Below are positions 46,701-59,280 of a DNA stretch of 64,000 nt, in pieces. The translations under genes were made by a program, and so were the position numbers. Numbering within the stretch: position 1 is the first letter of the stretch; every line of letters begins with the position of its first letter. The DNA is from Vidua macroura (taxonomy: Eukaryota; Chordata; Aves; Passeriformes; Viduidae), in NCBI RefSeq assembly GCF_024509145.1, contig NC_071571.1, positions 63,399,713-63,463,712 of the forward strand. The letters run 5' to 3'. The notes under the pieces are model-generated. The model did no database searches and had not been told where the DNA came from. It was given only the letters and a program-made list of their open reading frames with translations.

Positions 46701-47715
46701 TTAATGGGTCTCTTTGAGAAATGGGCTTATATATTTTTGAATTCTAGTCAACAGGTAGCCTTCCAATACATTTTTTTTTTTTTCAATGAATTGGTATCTT
46801 CAAGCACAAATGCACAGAGAGGCAGTATGAAAGAGACTGGAGAGTAATAACCCCATAATATATAAATATACACACAGCACCTCATAATAAAAATGAGCAT
46901 CTTCAGGTGCTCTGAAAGTTAGTAGTGAAGAAAGCATGCTCAGGTGTGCTGCTTATAGGGTGCTGCCTCTCTGGGAAACGTAAGACAAAGTTTGCATGCT
47001 ATTTGCCATCTGTGCAGGACAGGCTTGGAAAGGAAAAAAAAACCAACAACTTTGGAATTGATAATGCTACTCTGATGAGACCATGGTGGCAGGTTGCAGC
47101 ATGCTGTAATTTGGCTTTTGGTCTCCTTTTCTTCCTCTCTAGCTGAAAGCTATTGTTTCTCTTTTGAAGGAGCTATTCCAGCGGCATGAGAAAACCCCAG
47201 CTGCTTTGCAGGGATGCTTTCTGGGAGTTGGAAATAGGCAGTTAAATGACTAGTGTATGGTTAAAAAAATGCTGGGATTGAGGATACCTATCAAGACCCT
47301 TGATCTAAAAATATGCTTACAGGTCAAATACATGCACTGAAGGAAGTGACTAAACTGGTTTTATAAAATGGGTTGCTAACCGGGCTGTGAATTCACCTTA
47401 CTGATAGAAAGGTTGGAAGTTTGCCTCTCAGATAAAACAGGTCAGTGATGAAATCATGAAGCCCTGTTACCTTGGAACTTGTCCTATGGGACAAAGAGAT
47501 TCTCAATCCAGCAAACATAGTGTTTCATAGACTTGGAACATAGTGAAACATAGGAAAACTTCCAAATTACCTGCATTCTTGTGTGGAAACATTCTGCATT
47601 TTTAAGTAGGGAACTCAACCAGGTCTGTGTCTATAAATATTAGTGTTGGCAATAGAAGCTAATTTTTAGAGGTCAGGTTTGTCGGTGTCCTGACCAAGAA
47701 ATCTTTCAGATTTAA
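43776..47715. other. noncoding stretch
   Basis: AT-rich. A C8 run at about 44463-44470 and T12-type runs near 46770 are simple repeats. The frames at 45705-46040 (minus) and 46925-47146 (plus) are not recognisable proteins. Confidence 0.5.
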
Positions 47716-47821
47716 AAACAAACAAAAAAAACCAACCCCCCCCCCAAAACAAACAAACAAACAAACAAAAAAAAAAAAAAAAACCAAAAAACCCCAACCC
47801 CCAAAACCCACAAACCAACCT
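47716..47821. repeat. A/C-rich low-complexity tract
   Basis: About 100 bases of AAAC, AAACAAAC, C11 and A17-type runs with almost no G or T. Low-complexity DNA. The minus-strand frames over it (VFFFFF and FGGG repeats) are artefacts. Confidence 0.9.
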
Positions 47822-50800
47822 TCCTTTCTTCCCAGAAGCCCCACTCCTTAATCTCACTTAGATGTGTATCATCTGGCTTCTGCTTGTGTTTTATGGACAA
47901 CTTAGGCATTTGAAGTTTTTCCTCTTACATGTATATCTGTGCAAGTACTCCTGAACACTAGATGTTCCAGATGGTAGTTTCATCTTTCCTACAGTTTATG
48001 ATTGGGGTGTTTCAACTGGTTCTGGAGAAGAGATTAAGCTACAGACAGCTGTATTGCATTCAGAGCTTGAGGAATTTGATTTTTGCTCATACCTACTATT
48101 TCTTTGCCTCCTCATCTTCTACAGACTGGTTCCAATCAAATTGAACTGCTGGCTGGTGATCGTGGCTATAGACAAGGTTTTTACATGCTGTTAGAAATGA
48201 ACAAAAAACTTAGAGCACTTGCAAGTACTTAATGTGTGTGGTATGCAAGCAACAGATCATTCTGTTGCCAGAGGTTTTGGCGCTGAATGCTGCTATGACT
48301 TGATTTATATGTGACTGTTTAAGTTGAAGTAGCTATCCAATCTTGCAAGCTTATTTAAAAAAATATGCAAGTAATATGAATTTGAAGCATGACTTCACTG
48401 TCCTAATTATTTTCCATTTGAAAGTATTGGTGAAAGTGGTAATGCAGTGTTCTCCTGGAAGGACCTGTGTAATCTGACTGAAGTCAGTTACTCTAATGAA
48501 ACAGCAGACTGGGACTGGTGTGCTTGCAGCAAAGCTCAATTTATATCTCTGTTGTGCCAAAAAGTGTCCAGCACTTCTAAAAGGAGTGAAATTGTGAGGA
48601 GGCATATTGGTAGGTTGTCCTGTGTCAGTTTTTCGGTTCTGTGGACACCAGTGTGCCTTGACCAGGGTTAGCTCTTGGCAATAGAAGCAGTTTGTCTCCA
48701 GAATCAAGTGCTCAGACGTCCTGGAGCTTGCTGAAGTGCCTCCCCATCTGCACAACTACCACTGCCAGAATGTTCTCTGCTTTCAGATTCAAACTGATTC
48801 ACTTTCCTTAACTGAAAGTAATTCATATTTCTAATTTTATGTCATGTCTGTGCCCATGTAATGGAAAAGTGCTGTTACAGACGTGATAATTAAAAAGAAC
48901 CTACATTTTAGTAAAGAGAGAAGCTGTTTATTAAGGAAGGTAATTACAACACTTTGGAATTTTAAAATATATATTAAATATTTATTTTTAAGTGACCCAG
49001 GATATAATTTTTTGCTTCCCTAAAAATTAATAAAATATTCATAAATTGTTAGTATGAGAAATGCATGGGCAGCAACCTAAGGAGCAGCTTGAAGTTCAGC
49101 AGGTGGTGTTGTGACTTTATGGGGAGTTCCTAGACAATGTGTTTATTTTGGAAAGCTGTCCACATAGATAAGTACTGAACAGTAAGCCACGAAGATTTGG
49201 GAAAAAACTCTCAAACCTGAGAAGTCAGATTCAAATCCATCTTTGACAACAGAGGAATGGAGTTTCTGAGGGCAGATGCCCTCTGGAGTTCTACTCAGCC
49301 TCTGCTCAGAACTTATGAAGTACAGCTCTCCCTGTGCTGGCAAAGCAGTCCAGTGAGTGTGTAGAATTGCTAGGAGTATTCTCAAATAGCTGGATTTCAT
49401 AAGCCTCTAAAGTATGATTTATCTAGACTAAATACATATGACTGTGCCAAGACAGACTGAGCCACTTCAGTTTGTTGGGGGAGGACTAATGATTTCAGCT
49501 GTCTTGGTTGCAAACTACAATTATAATCTTTGTCAGGAGCAAAATGAGCAGATTTTATTACCTGCATTTTTGGAGAGAAAGGAAATCAGTATATTCCTGT
49601 CCTAGAATGAATAATTTTTGAATTGCTGGCTGGGTTCCTTTTTCTTCTTGCAATCCATCAACATCTGGAACTATTGTAATATGCTGCATCCCTCTCTAGT
49701 TGTTTAAGTGTTTGTTTTAAGACTTTTGTAACAGAATCTTTTTGTGCATATTGATTTTTACTTTTCCACTTGAAGGTAAAAGAAAATATAAGGGAAATTG
49801 AGAATAGCCTTTGAAGGATATTTGTCCTACTACTTGCCTAATTTCAAGACCTATTTGCAATAACCTTGTTAGAACACATCCATTTTGAGTACAGTTGTTC
49901 AACAGTATTGCAAAAATGAAAGCTAGTCTTGAATTTTCATGATTCATCATTTGATTATTGTCTTCCCGAACTGATCCTGTTGAAAGGATGAGGTTTTCTG
50001 ATTTGCTTTCATTTTAGATGTGGTGCTTCAAGTCAAGGGATTAAGCACTTCTTGTTAATGCAGTCTTTTCCCCTCCAAACCTCAAGTAAAAACCAAAACC
50101 CTGGATATTCTTCTTAAGGGCAAAACCAAATGATCCTCTTGGAATCATTCTAGTACAATTAATGACATAAAAAGGTACAGTCAAAATTTTGTTCAAAACA
50201 TCAATGTGTCTACTTACTGAGGAAGAATCAGGCTTGTGTTTCTATGAAGTGGTCAGCTACTGATACAAATTCCTTCTCCCGGCTCCCAAAGCTACTGTGT
50301 GCCACTCTTCCTCTATACAAAGACAATTTGCTTTTCATGTAGTGATGAAGAATAATGTTTTAACAGACAAAGACATTTCTAGTGTATTATTGTGCTGTCT
50401 TTTGAGTAGCGCTAGATTCTGGGAAAAATGGTAATTCACAGTGTGAATGCTTCTCACTAGTGATGTGGATAAGAACTGAGCATGTACAGTCAGTGTTGCA
50501 TAAGGTACAATGGTGAACATTGTGGGAACGAGAAAAGCCCAAATTATAGCTCTTGCTGATGGCCAAGATACCAGCCTTTTGTAATTCTTTAAGAATTACA
50601 AAACAGCCCAAACAAAATCCAAAATATTGTCACTCAAAATGTGTATGTCACTGAATTTAGTAACAATATGTTCATTTTTAGTGTTTGCAAATTCATGTAA
50701 AAATAAACAGCAATATTTCTGAAACACCTGTGTTCCTCTGTTTTTTCTTGTAAACTGATACAAGGCACAGGTGGCTTCTCATTAACTTATTTCACACAAA

Positions 50801-51025
50801 TATAAATATGTGGCACAGTTTCTCTTGCTGTAACTACATAATCCAGGAAACATGATTGCTACTGATTTAATGTAATCAGTGTTGTGAGGGGATCATTCTG
50901 AGCTCTTTGTGAATGGCTCTATTCTGAGGGGATTTACACCCCATGTAAATCTGATTTAAATGGGAGAGTGGTGGAATGTGGCTTTTCTATTTAACCTATG
51001 CAAAAATCTATATTCTCCCACCTAG
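47822..51025. other. noncoding stretch
   Basis: The 134-codon minus frame 48755-48351 is long but not recognised, and a chance ORF of that size is expected in a window this large. No transposon recognised. Confidence 0.5.
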
Positions 51026-51109
51026 GTTTCTTACTGTGTGATGGGGTACTCAGCTGGTACCTGGTGGGGGAGGGGAAGAACACAAGTCCAATAGGGACAG
51101 GGAAAGTAG
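51026..51109 (+). other. candidate exon, 84 nt, in-frame and open
   Basis: A strong acceptor, TATATTCTCCCACCTAG, precedes it and GTAG/GTAAGG follows. The 84 bases are a whole number of codons and are open in the frame FLLCDGVLSWYLVGEG... (27 full codons plus split ends). The open frame also continues unspliced on both sides (50998-51357, 119 codons). Length divisible by three with both splice sites present makes it the best internal-exon candidate, but no homologue is recognised. Confidence 0.3.
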
Positions 51110-54100
51110 GTAAGGGACTATCTCAAACAGGCAAGTTCTACATTTTGATTCAATATTCTGATATTCTTATCAAGGCTTTCCAGAATGTGACACTGACTCA
51201 AACCACGAACAATAAGGAGAAAACAGGAAGCATGTATCAATGTCTTTGTTGCTCTGCAGTGGTTTCTTTTTTTTTAAAGGACCAATGTTACAACAGAAAT
51301 AAAAATCTAGAAGAAAAGCAGCAAGCCATCTTAAGATGTAAAAGCAAATGCATTTAAAAAAATTATTTTAGTATCTTAAAGATATATTTCTGTTTAAATT
51401 TATTGAACTATAGCCAGATTTATTCAATTAAGATAATACACTTCAAGGTTAACTACCATTTGCTGTTCACTTAGGCAAGCTATTGTACAGTTATGTAAAT
51501 TTCATGAACAGAGACACGACTTGAGTGTCTTAATTACAAGCAAAAAGTGTCATTTAAATATGAATAAGTGAATAGTTGCCTGTATTTCCTGTTCACATTC
51601 TGCTGTCATCTTTAAGACCAAGAGCTAACTAGCCATCTATATTGTGCTTTCAGGTTTTCCTTGTCTTTAAAATGAAGGAAAAAAAAAAAAAAAAAAGAAC
51701 CACCACAACAAAGCCTGTCATATAAATGCTTGTAAAGCAGATGATGCGGGAATGTCCTGCTCTTAGAGTTGTTATTAGCACAGTGAATTTTAATTTACTG
51801 AGATCACAATGAATAGCAGTAAATATGCAGCATTTTCTGTGGATTTCTCTGCATTTCAATATGATATCTATATTAAAATTATGCAACCTATAACTTACTT
51901 GTAAGCTCCTTTCATAGTTACTTTCTGACAAGCCTGCTAAGGGCTTATTTTGTATGCTTCTATTTTCAGTGCTAAGACCTATTATGAATTCTTTGCATTT
52001 ATTTATATACACATAGTTGTGTTCAAAATAGTCTGTCTCCTTTTTAATTTATAGCCGGTCTAAATCACATTTTATGTAACAAAAAGTTTGGTAGCGATAT
52101 TTTCTCCTTGTCTTTATGACCAAATTCCCTGTGTCCCTGCCGTGTTGATAGTTTGGGATTTTTTTTCCCCATTGTTTTGATTTGTTTGTCTCTCCAAAAA
52201 TGACCTAGAAAGAAATCTGTTGTTAATCACATATCAACGAGGGAGGGATGATTAGTTAATAAAAACCATGCCTTGTGTCTGTGGACCAAATGGCTAACTC
52301 TGGTTCTCAGTATGCACAGAGTCTTGAAAGACTGTTCCCATCCCTCAGTGATGTAGCCGCAGCCCTCCCTGAGGAATGAGAAGTTCACTATTCACTCTGT
52401 GCTTGCATCACCCTTTCCAACATGTTCCCACTGATACATTAAAGGAATTAATTGCTCATAATGATCTCACCATCTGTTAACAGAGGTTCATACCTACAGG
52501 CTGGTGGCATGTGGTGGTCCTATTCAGAAATCAATAGGCAATGCTGGGGGAACGCTTTCCCACATTGCCTTCCATTGCACTCTGAAAAGGGGAGGAGAGC
52601 TCAGTGTTGGCCATCTGCTCCTTGTCTTTCTGTGCGAGAGACCTTGATGCAGTCCAGCCTGGCTCTGATCTGACTCCAGTCTGATTGGAATGTGGCTGAT
52701 CTGAGAGCCTCTCAAAGCTGTGAAAGTGAGTCAAAAGGAGATCCCCATTGTCCAGTGGGGCTGAAAGAAAATGATCACTTTAAAATTCATAACTCCCAGG
52801 TGCCCGCCATCTATTCATGGGAAAAACTCTCTGAACTTCTCTTCATTAAAAAGAGGGAGTCCAGCTAAAAAGAGAGAAAAGGAAGTAGTTTGTGGGAAAT
52901 GTGCAAGGGATTTCAGGCTAAACAAATGAGGAATTTGAAATTTTTACTTGTATTAAAGGAACCGTGTAAGGAAAGGGAAGCATTTGTAAAAGCAGGGCCT
53001 CTGCTTCAGGGGCCCTTCCCTGGGGTCCTTTAGCAAAATAAAAAGGCTTTTCCCACCACCCCCCCCATACCATCCCCCCCCCCAGGAGTTTTTTTCCTCC
53101 CTTTTGCTCTTTCTTACCTGTGTAAATGAGGATAGGAATAGTATGTGAATTAGGCTGTCCCTGCTTTATGTGATAAATTAGAATGCATTCAGTTTGCCCA
53201 CCTCTCCTCTCCTGCATGTATTTTATTGTTTAGATTGTACAGAAAGCTGACCTGATAACAAATGTAAACTGAAGCTGAATATCCTCATGGAGAATTAGTC
53301 TAGTGAGGGGGTGAAAGGGGTGTTATGTCAGCTTGCTGCCTAAATTCTTCCCTGCCCCCATGTCTTGTAATCTGAGGATTTACCATATCACAGGAGGGAT
53401 TTTGATCTTCTTCCCCTCCCCCACTTTCTCCATCTTTTACCTCTGAATATTGAGATAGTGCTGAATCCTTCCTTGTTCCTCAGACACATTACATGTGCTT
53501 CCCAATTCTGTGCTTTTGTACAGGGCCTCATGATATCTGGGGTGGATTTATTCTTATTCCTACAATGTGAGATGTCTTTTCCCTCTGATATTGTTCATGT
53601 GGCCAGAGGTAAGGAGGACTGGGAGAACTTTGTCTTCCTAAAGCAAGAATGGACTGTTTTGACAATGCTTCATCCAACTACCCCTTCAAAGGATTTTGAA
53701 TTACTCCTGGCAATTACAGTTCAGAGCCTGTAGTTGTAGACTGATTGAGTGTCTTTCAGAAATATCCAATTTCAGTTCAGTGATTTCCAGGAGATTCATC
53801 CATTGGGAAACTTCATAGATATTTACCTGTGACCTCTTTCCAGTTTAGGGTACCCATTTCAAGTCTTATCCTGTTCTTTGTCACTACTGAGGTTAGACAT
53901 ATTTGATATCTGATGGCAGGAAGCAAGGCACACAGTGTTGTCTGATGGCACATGTATTTGCTGTCAGAATATAGTCACTTATCTCCCACCAAAAGTGTTT
54001 GTGAAATTCTGGATGTGACACTGACCTGCCTTCCCTGCTCCAGAAGTCTCTTACCTTATGATGCACCAGTTTTCTTCATTTCCCCCTCTTTTTATATCAT

Positions 54101-54278
54101 TTGTTGGAGAGAGTGCATCTTTTCAATTTATTTTCATTCAATTCAAAGTGTTAATAAACTTTCCCACTGGAATGTTGTTCTGTCCACCCCAATTACATTT
54201 TAGGGGGAAAAAAATTCTTTGAGGTGGAGCCAGCTGCCTCTGATCACTATTTCTCTTTTGTTTATTAAGCAGTCTGGG
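51110..54278. other. noncoding stretch with one weak exon-like segment at 52.5-52.7 kb
   Basis: A18 lies at 51679-51696 and C-rich runs at 53058-53085. Segment 52484-52725 (242 nt) is flanked by CTGTTAACAG and AAA/GTGAGT and has CpG-bearing complex sequence, but the splice sites are mediocre and no frame stays open, so any exon there would be noncoding. Confidence 0.4.
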
Positions 54279-54353
54279 AGAACTGGTAAGCAATATTCTG
54301 GTTCTCTTCTTACCTAGAACTGGTAAGCAATGTTCTGGTTTTTTTTCTGACCC
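54279..54353 (+). repeat. 37-base tandem duplication containing a duplicated donor-like site
   Basis: AGAACTGGTAAGCAATATTC...CTTACCT (54279-54315) is repeated from 54316 with few changes. Each copy has CTG/GTAAGC. A local duplication. Confidence 0.85.
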
Positions 54354-54903
54354 AGAAACTGCTGAAGAAGTAGGCAGCCATTACCAAAAAACTGAGAGGC
54401 AATGCCCCAGCAGACATGAATGCTTGTCTTGTAATTTCATGATAAGATGATGCATCTCTATTATCTACTTTTAATGTCTACTCCAGCTCTTCCTTGGTAT
54501 CATTATCAGTGTCAAAGATATTGTTTATGCATCTTCTCTCTCTGTCTTCAGTGTCATTGCATGTATGTTCACCAGGTGAATCGCTCTTCTCACCATAACC
54601 AGAGTCACTTTTTGCATTGTGATTTCTGGAAACAACTGAGCAGTGCCTGACCCTGGCTTACCTTGTGGTATTGGGAGGATACGTTGCAAGTCACATTTAA
54701 CAGTCCACTTTAAAACAACAAACAAAAAATCCCAAACTCCAACCTTCGAGACCAATGAAAAATGAGAGCTTCCAGCAATTTACAAAATGTATGAATGCTA
54801 TGTGTAGATAGTGCCTACCCAACAGACCTTATAGTCCACAAGGCATTTGGAGGAGGTATGATCACCTTTAGGCAGACTGTTCAAACTGATCTTGGGGAAT
54901 GGA

Positions 54904-55140
54904 GAATCATTCAGGTTGGAAAAGACTTCCAAGTTTGTCAAATCCAACCTACAACCAAGTCCCACCATACCCTCTATATCATATCGTGAAATGCCATGTA
55001 GACTTGTTTTTTGAACATTTCCAGAGATGGTGAGTACTCCACTTCTCTTGGCAGCCTGTTCCAATGTTGACCCACTCATTCAGTGGAGAAATTTTTCCTA
55101 ATATCCAGCCTAAACCTCCCAATCCAGCCTAAACCTCCCA
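54904..55140 (-). mobile_element. CR1 LINE 3' end fragment, minus strand
   Basis: GAATCATTCAGGTTGGAAAAGAC at 54904 is the reverse complement of a CR1 3' terminus, followed by the 3' UTR up to the CTAATATCCAGCCTAAACCTCCC block. About 237 bases are kept and no ORF2 remains. Its outer end carries a perfect 19-base tandem duplication (55103-55121 and 55122-55140), listed separately. Confidence 0.9.
55103..55140. repeat. perfect 19-base tandem duplication within CR1 3' UTR
   Basis: ATCCAGCCTAAACCTCCCA occurs twice without a gap at the edge of the CR1 fragment. It may have arisen after insertion by slippage. Confidence 0.9.
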
Positions 55141-58100
55141 AAACATGTCAAATTGAAAAAAAGAAATCATTTACTACTTCAGTTATTTGATGCTGAGATA
55201 GTATAAGACCTTGCATGAATCAGTGTTTGAAAAGTGGTGTATTAAAGAGCTCTGTGAGAACTGGTATATTCAAATAGCAGTGCTAAAGCTAGGAGAGGGA
55301 TCCACAGCTCCTGTAGGGACAGATATGTCAGGAAAGAGTGCATGGTGATCACAGATTGGGGAGAGAAAATAGGGGGACTTAAAATATCAAGGCTATGATT
55401 CCCTGAGGAGCAGATACAATGTAGATATTGCACAACATGGTGCTGCTAACCTTTATTCACTTCCAGAATGTGCTTTCTCTCTGTTGCACAGTTCAAATAT
55501 TTGCACTGTAATACTTTAAGGAAGATGTGTTAAAAGCATCTGTAGGGTTTGGGGTTTTTTAATACCCTGCAAATTTGTGTGGTTTTGAAATTATTTCTTT
55601 GGCATTTTAAAAAATTGTTAAAAATATTGAGAAGATCCTATCAAGACTATAACTGGGTAATCACTTGAGTCAGCACAATTGAAGGATAGTGACCTACAGT
55701 AGGAGTAAAAACCTCAAAAGTAAATGGTATAAAGACTTGAATCAGATCTGTTGTTGGCGTAATAGTAATGTGCAGACACAGCTAAAGATCATGCATTTGC
55801 TATAAAAGGTAGGGGCATATGCTGTTGGGTCTGGAAAATTAAGCTTCAGCTTGTATGTTTTTGTTTGTTTTGGTTTTGTTCTTTTATATATATATAGAAA
55901 TATATATATGCTAGTGCATCAGTAATAAACTTGAGGAGGCTTTTGAATGAGGTAGATTTTCTTTGGGCATAAGTAGAATCTCATCCTGTCTTTAACTATT
56001 TTTTCATAGCAAACACTTCACTTAAGAGGCAGAATAATCCTGTGATTGTGATATAAAATTTAAGAAGCAAATATGCCATACGATTGCTTTAACATAAAAT
56101 CTTATGTATGGAGCTGTATAATACTGTTCAAAGGAGCAGGCATGGGAAGAATTCCCAGGAATGTCATTCCCATAATCTGAGATACCTACCACTTTGAGAA
56201 AATGCCATGTGGTGATGCTTTACTGTCAGTAAAGATGGTACAGGTTGCCTTGGAGAGTCTGCTTGCTGTTTTCTTTACTTTGCCTGTGAGGCGCTTCTCT
56301 GTCTCTTGTTTGTAGACCCTATACAAGGCACTCAGGCACAATTCTCAAGTGTAGAGAGACACATAAGGATCAGCACTTCTGGGGATTTTTCAAGGACACT
56401 GAAGTGGGTGAAGTGTTGTTGAATTCCCTTTGACTTCGTACTCTCTCTTGTAAAACCAGCATCTGTGCACCTCCACCTCTCTGCCCTGAATGTGCTGAAC
56501 TTTTGTATGAAATCCTTTCACCTGGGGTAGGATAGAGGGACCACAAACCTGCCGGGGAGTCCATGATCAGGATATTGGCTTAGGCTACATGACGTGTTTA
56601 TTGCCTTCCAAAACCCCAGAGAAGTGACCAAGATGACCACTTTTTTTGCCTTTTTTTTTTTTTCCCTTTTTGATGGTATATTGCCTGTTACTAGTACAAA
56701 GTATAACAGCTCCAACGGGAACATTTGAAAGGGGAGATACTTGGTGGTTAGATGGTTTTGTTGTTGTGAAACAGTCAGCTGGGCTGGGGACTTGAATCTG
56801 GGTTCATCTGAGTTTCCTAATTACTAGGCTTTAATAAGATTGGAGTGGGCAGAAAGATCGCCAGTGAGAAATGGCATCTGGACATGTGATACCTTCTGAG
56901 TGACTGTGTTTTGTTGAATGAAAAATGTGAGTTTAGTAAGAAAATTTCACACAAGCTCTATTCCAAGTCAGTTCACAGTAAAACACTGCGTACATAACAT
57001 ATAAGTTAAAGTGTGAACAGCAGTCAGGCTTCAGTTCCTTTCCATTCTTCTCTTCTTTCTTAGCTGTGCACATTGAATGGCAGAGAGAGGGTGGGGAAAT
57101 GATGAAAATGTGCAGCTCTGTATTAGATATTTCAAAGGCTGTTAATTTACTCAAAACAAATTTATTTTGGAATGTACAAAGAGTATTTAATTTCAGTATT
57201 AAATCTCTGCCATGTTGCGTGGTTCTCCTTTTATTTTGATCTTTATAATAAATATGAGAGCAACTGGTACATTTCCTCTCTTTCCCTTGCCCTTGAAGTG
57301 CCAGCACTTCGGTGACAAAGCCCAAGCTTTTTGCTTTTAAACAAAAAAGAAAATTTTATGTATTAAAGTTAAAGCTTTAAGTGTAGGAAAATTTGTAGTA
57401 ATTAAAATGTATTACTCATTAAAAGATTTCAGAGTTCTTTACATTAGTTTTCCATGGATTTTGATGTCGGTGTATTTTGCACGTGTTCTTCATTCTGGAT
57501 GTGTACAGCAGGTGACCTGTATTTCCTTAATCTGAAATACAGCTTTGGACTGGCAGGTGTCAGTAAATTTGTTAAAATGTTGAGGTGTTTATGATAACTT
57601 GATAACTGTAGCAGTTTGTTAGGTTATTTCAAAGGCAGAATTATTATCTGGGAGAAGAAAGGCTATATGCTGAATTATTCTATAAGAAAACAGAGTAATT
57701 AAACAAGATCATAAAATGTTTGGGATTTTTTTTTCTCAAACCCAGTTATTTAACTTCCATTTCATGTCCTTGCTTATACATAGTTTTTATTGTGGTGGTT
57801 CTTGACATATTCACACACAGAGTCAGATTTACAGACTATTTATGCCACAGGCAGCCCCAGCCCCATTGAATGGCACCTTTCATTTCATGCTCCTGCCTGA
57901 GTAGCAGAGGACATGGGACAGCAGCCTTTGCTGGACTGCTTCTGCTCACCCTCTGTAGGCAGGGAAGAGACGGTGAAGGAGATTTTTTGTTTCCAACAGT
58001 TTACTCTTACTTAACAGTTTGACACAGTGGAGAAAGCAATTTGTGCCAAGTGTGAAGCTGAAATGAATCAGTTTTCTACTTCTCTTCAAATTCCAGGGTA

Positions 58101-58835
58101 CAGATAAAGTATCTGAATTCCAGGCTTCTAGTCCTGCCCTTTTGGCAGGCCATGGCCAGCTCATCTGCAAGTATGGAGAAATTTGCAACTAGAAGCCTAA
58201 GGATTCTGAAGTCTTTAGGGCACAGTCATTTTCAGACAGTTTTTTGCCAAGGTCTGCCTTTGTCCTCCAAAAGGAAAGGTGATAGGAACTCTGTAAACTT
58301 ACCATCAGAAGACTTTGATTGTTGGTGGTTCAGGAATCATCTTATTCTGGGAAGGCTTAGCACTGGATAGAGAGTGTGTTCATCCAGCCAGGATACTTTG
58401 CCTTGCATGGGGTACCAGTAGATCCTGTTACTTATTTTCAAAATGAGGATGTAACCAGTGTAAAACAGGAATATATAAAGATAATTATGAAGTTTAGAAA
58501 GGTCTGAACTGGACTTTATGCATCTGGCTTGGCTGAATAGGCTAAAGAAAATAAATAGTTCTGTGTGTGGAGAATACCACTTGCTGAATAAAGGGGCAGT
58601 TCATAAGGAAGTGAAAAAATAATTATGAAAGCAGTGGACAAGAGGGATGTATCTGCTGGGAAATGGCTGAAATGGGGGAGTAGGTTTGTTTCAGGTGCAT
58701 CAAATAGCAAACTAAGGCTGAGTTTACAAGAGAAAAATTTAAGCTGCTGTTTTGATGTGCTCAGAATTGGGACTGAGTATGAGATGCTGTCTTCTGCTTG
58801 CCTACAGACCCTTCCTTCACTGAGGTGATGTTTTT
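55141..58835. other. noncoding stretch
   Basis: A TA-rich simple repeat at 55888-55910 and T-runs near 56655 are the only repeats. Frames at 56933-57325 and 57946-58188 (minus) are unrecognised. Confidence 0.5.
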
Positions 58836-59056
58836 GATTGGATATTAAGAAAAAATTGTTCCATGAAAGGGTATTCAGGCATTGGAACAGACTGCCCAGG
58901 GAAGTGGTGGAATCACCATCCCTGGAAGTGTTCAAAAGATCCGTAAATGTGGCACATGAGGTCATGATATAGTGATGAACATGCCAGTGTGGGGTTAAGG
59001 TTGGACTTGATCATCTTAGAGGGTTTTCCAGCCTTAAAGTTTCTATGACTCTCTGA
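58836..59056 (+). mobile_element. CR1 LINE 3' end fragment, plus strand
   Basis: GATTGGATATTAAGAAAAAA opens the conserved 3' UTR, followed by GGAACAGACTGCCCAGGGAA, GAATCACCATCCCTGGAAGT and GGTTGGACTTGATCATCTTA, ending in TTCTATGACTCT, a relic of the terminal octamer. Only about 220 bases of the 3' end remain. The 149-codon minus frame 58965-58516 partly runs antisense through it and is not a gene. Confidence 0.93.
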
Positions 59057-59257
59057 TATGGCACAATCCACTGCCTGGCTGGGGCTGACCGAAAGCATAG
59101 GCAAAATTAAGTAAAAGTAGGCTATATAGTGTCATTATATCCAATGACTTTGGGGATATAAACATTGACAGAAAGCAGTTCTACTGTATTTTACTGGGAA
59201 AATAACATGGCCTTATGATAAAATCTGGCAGCAAAGTTACTTCTCTCGGCTGTGCAG

Positions 59258-59280
59258 AATAGACTTGGCAAATCAAAAAG
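59258..59280 (+). other. micro-exon-like segment, 23 nt (speculative)
   Basis: TTACTTCTCTCGGCTGTGCAG precedes it and AAAAG/GTAAGC follows, both good splice-site matches only 23 bases apart. Too short to assess coding. Confidence 0.12.

Noticed and set aside
48351..48755. 134-codon minus frame
   Set aside because: No recognisable domain, no splice context, and the length is within chance for the window.
58516..58965. 149-codon minus frame, one of the longest outside GC-rich DNA
   Set aside because: Its start is antisense to a CR1 3' UTR and the rest is unrecognised; a chance ORF of this size is plausible in 64 kb.
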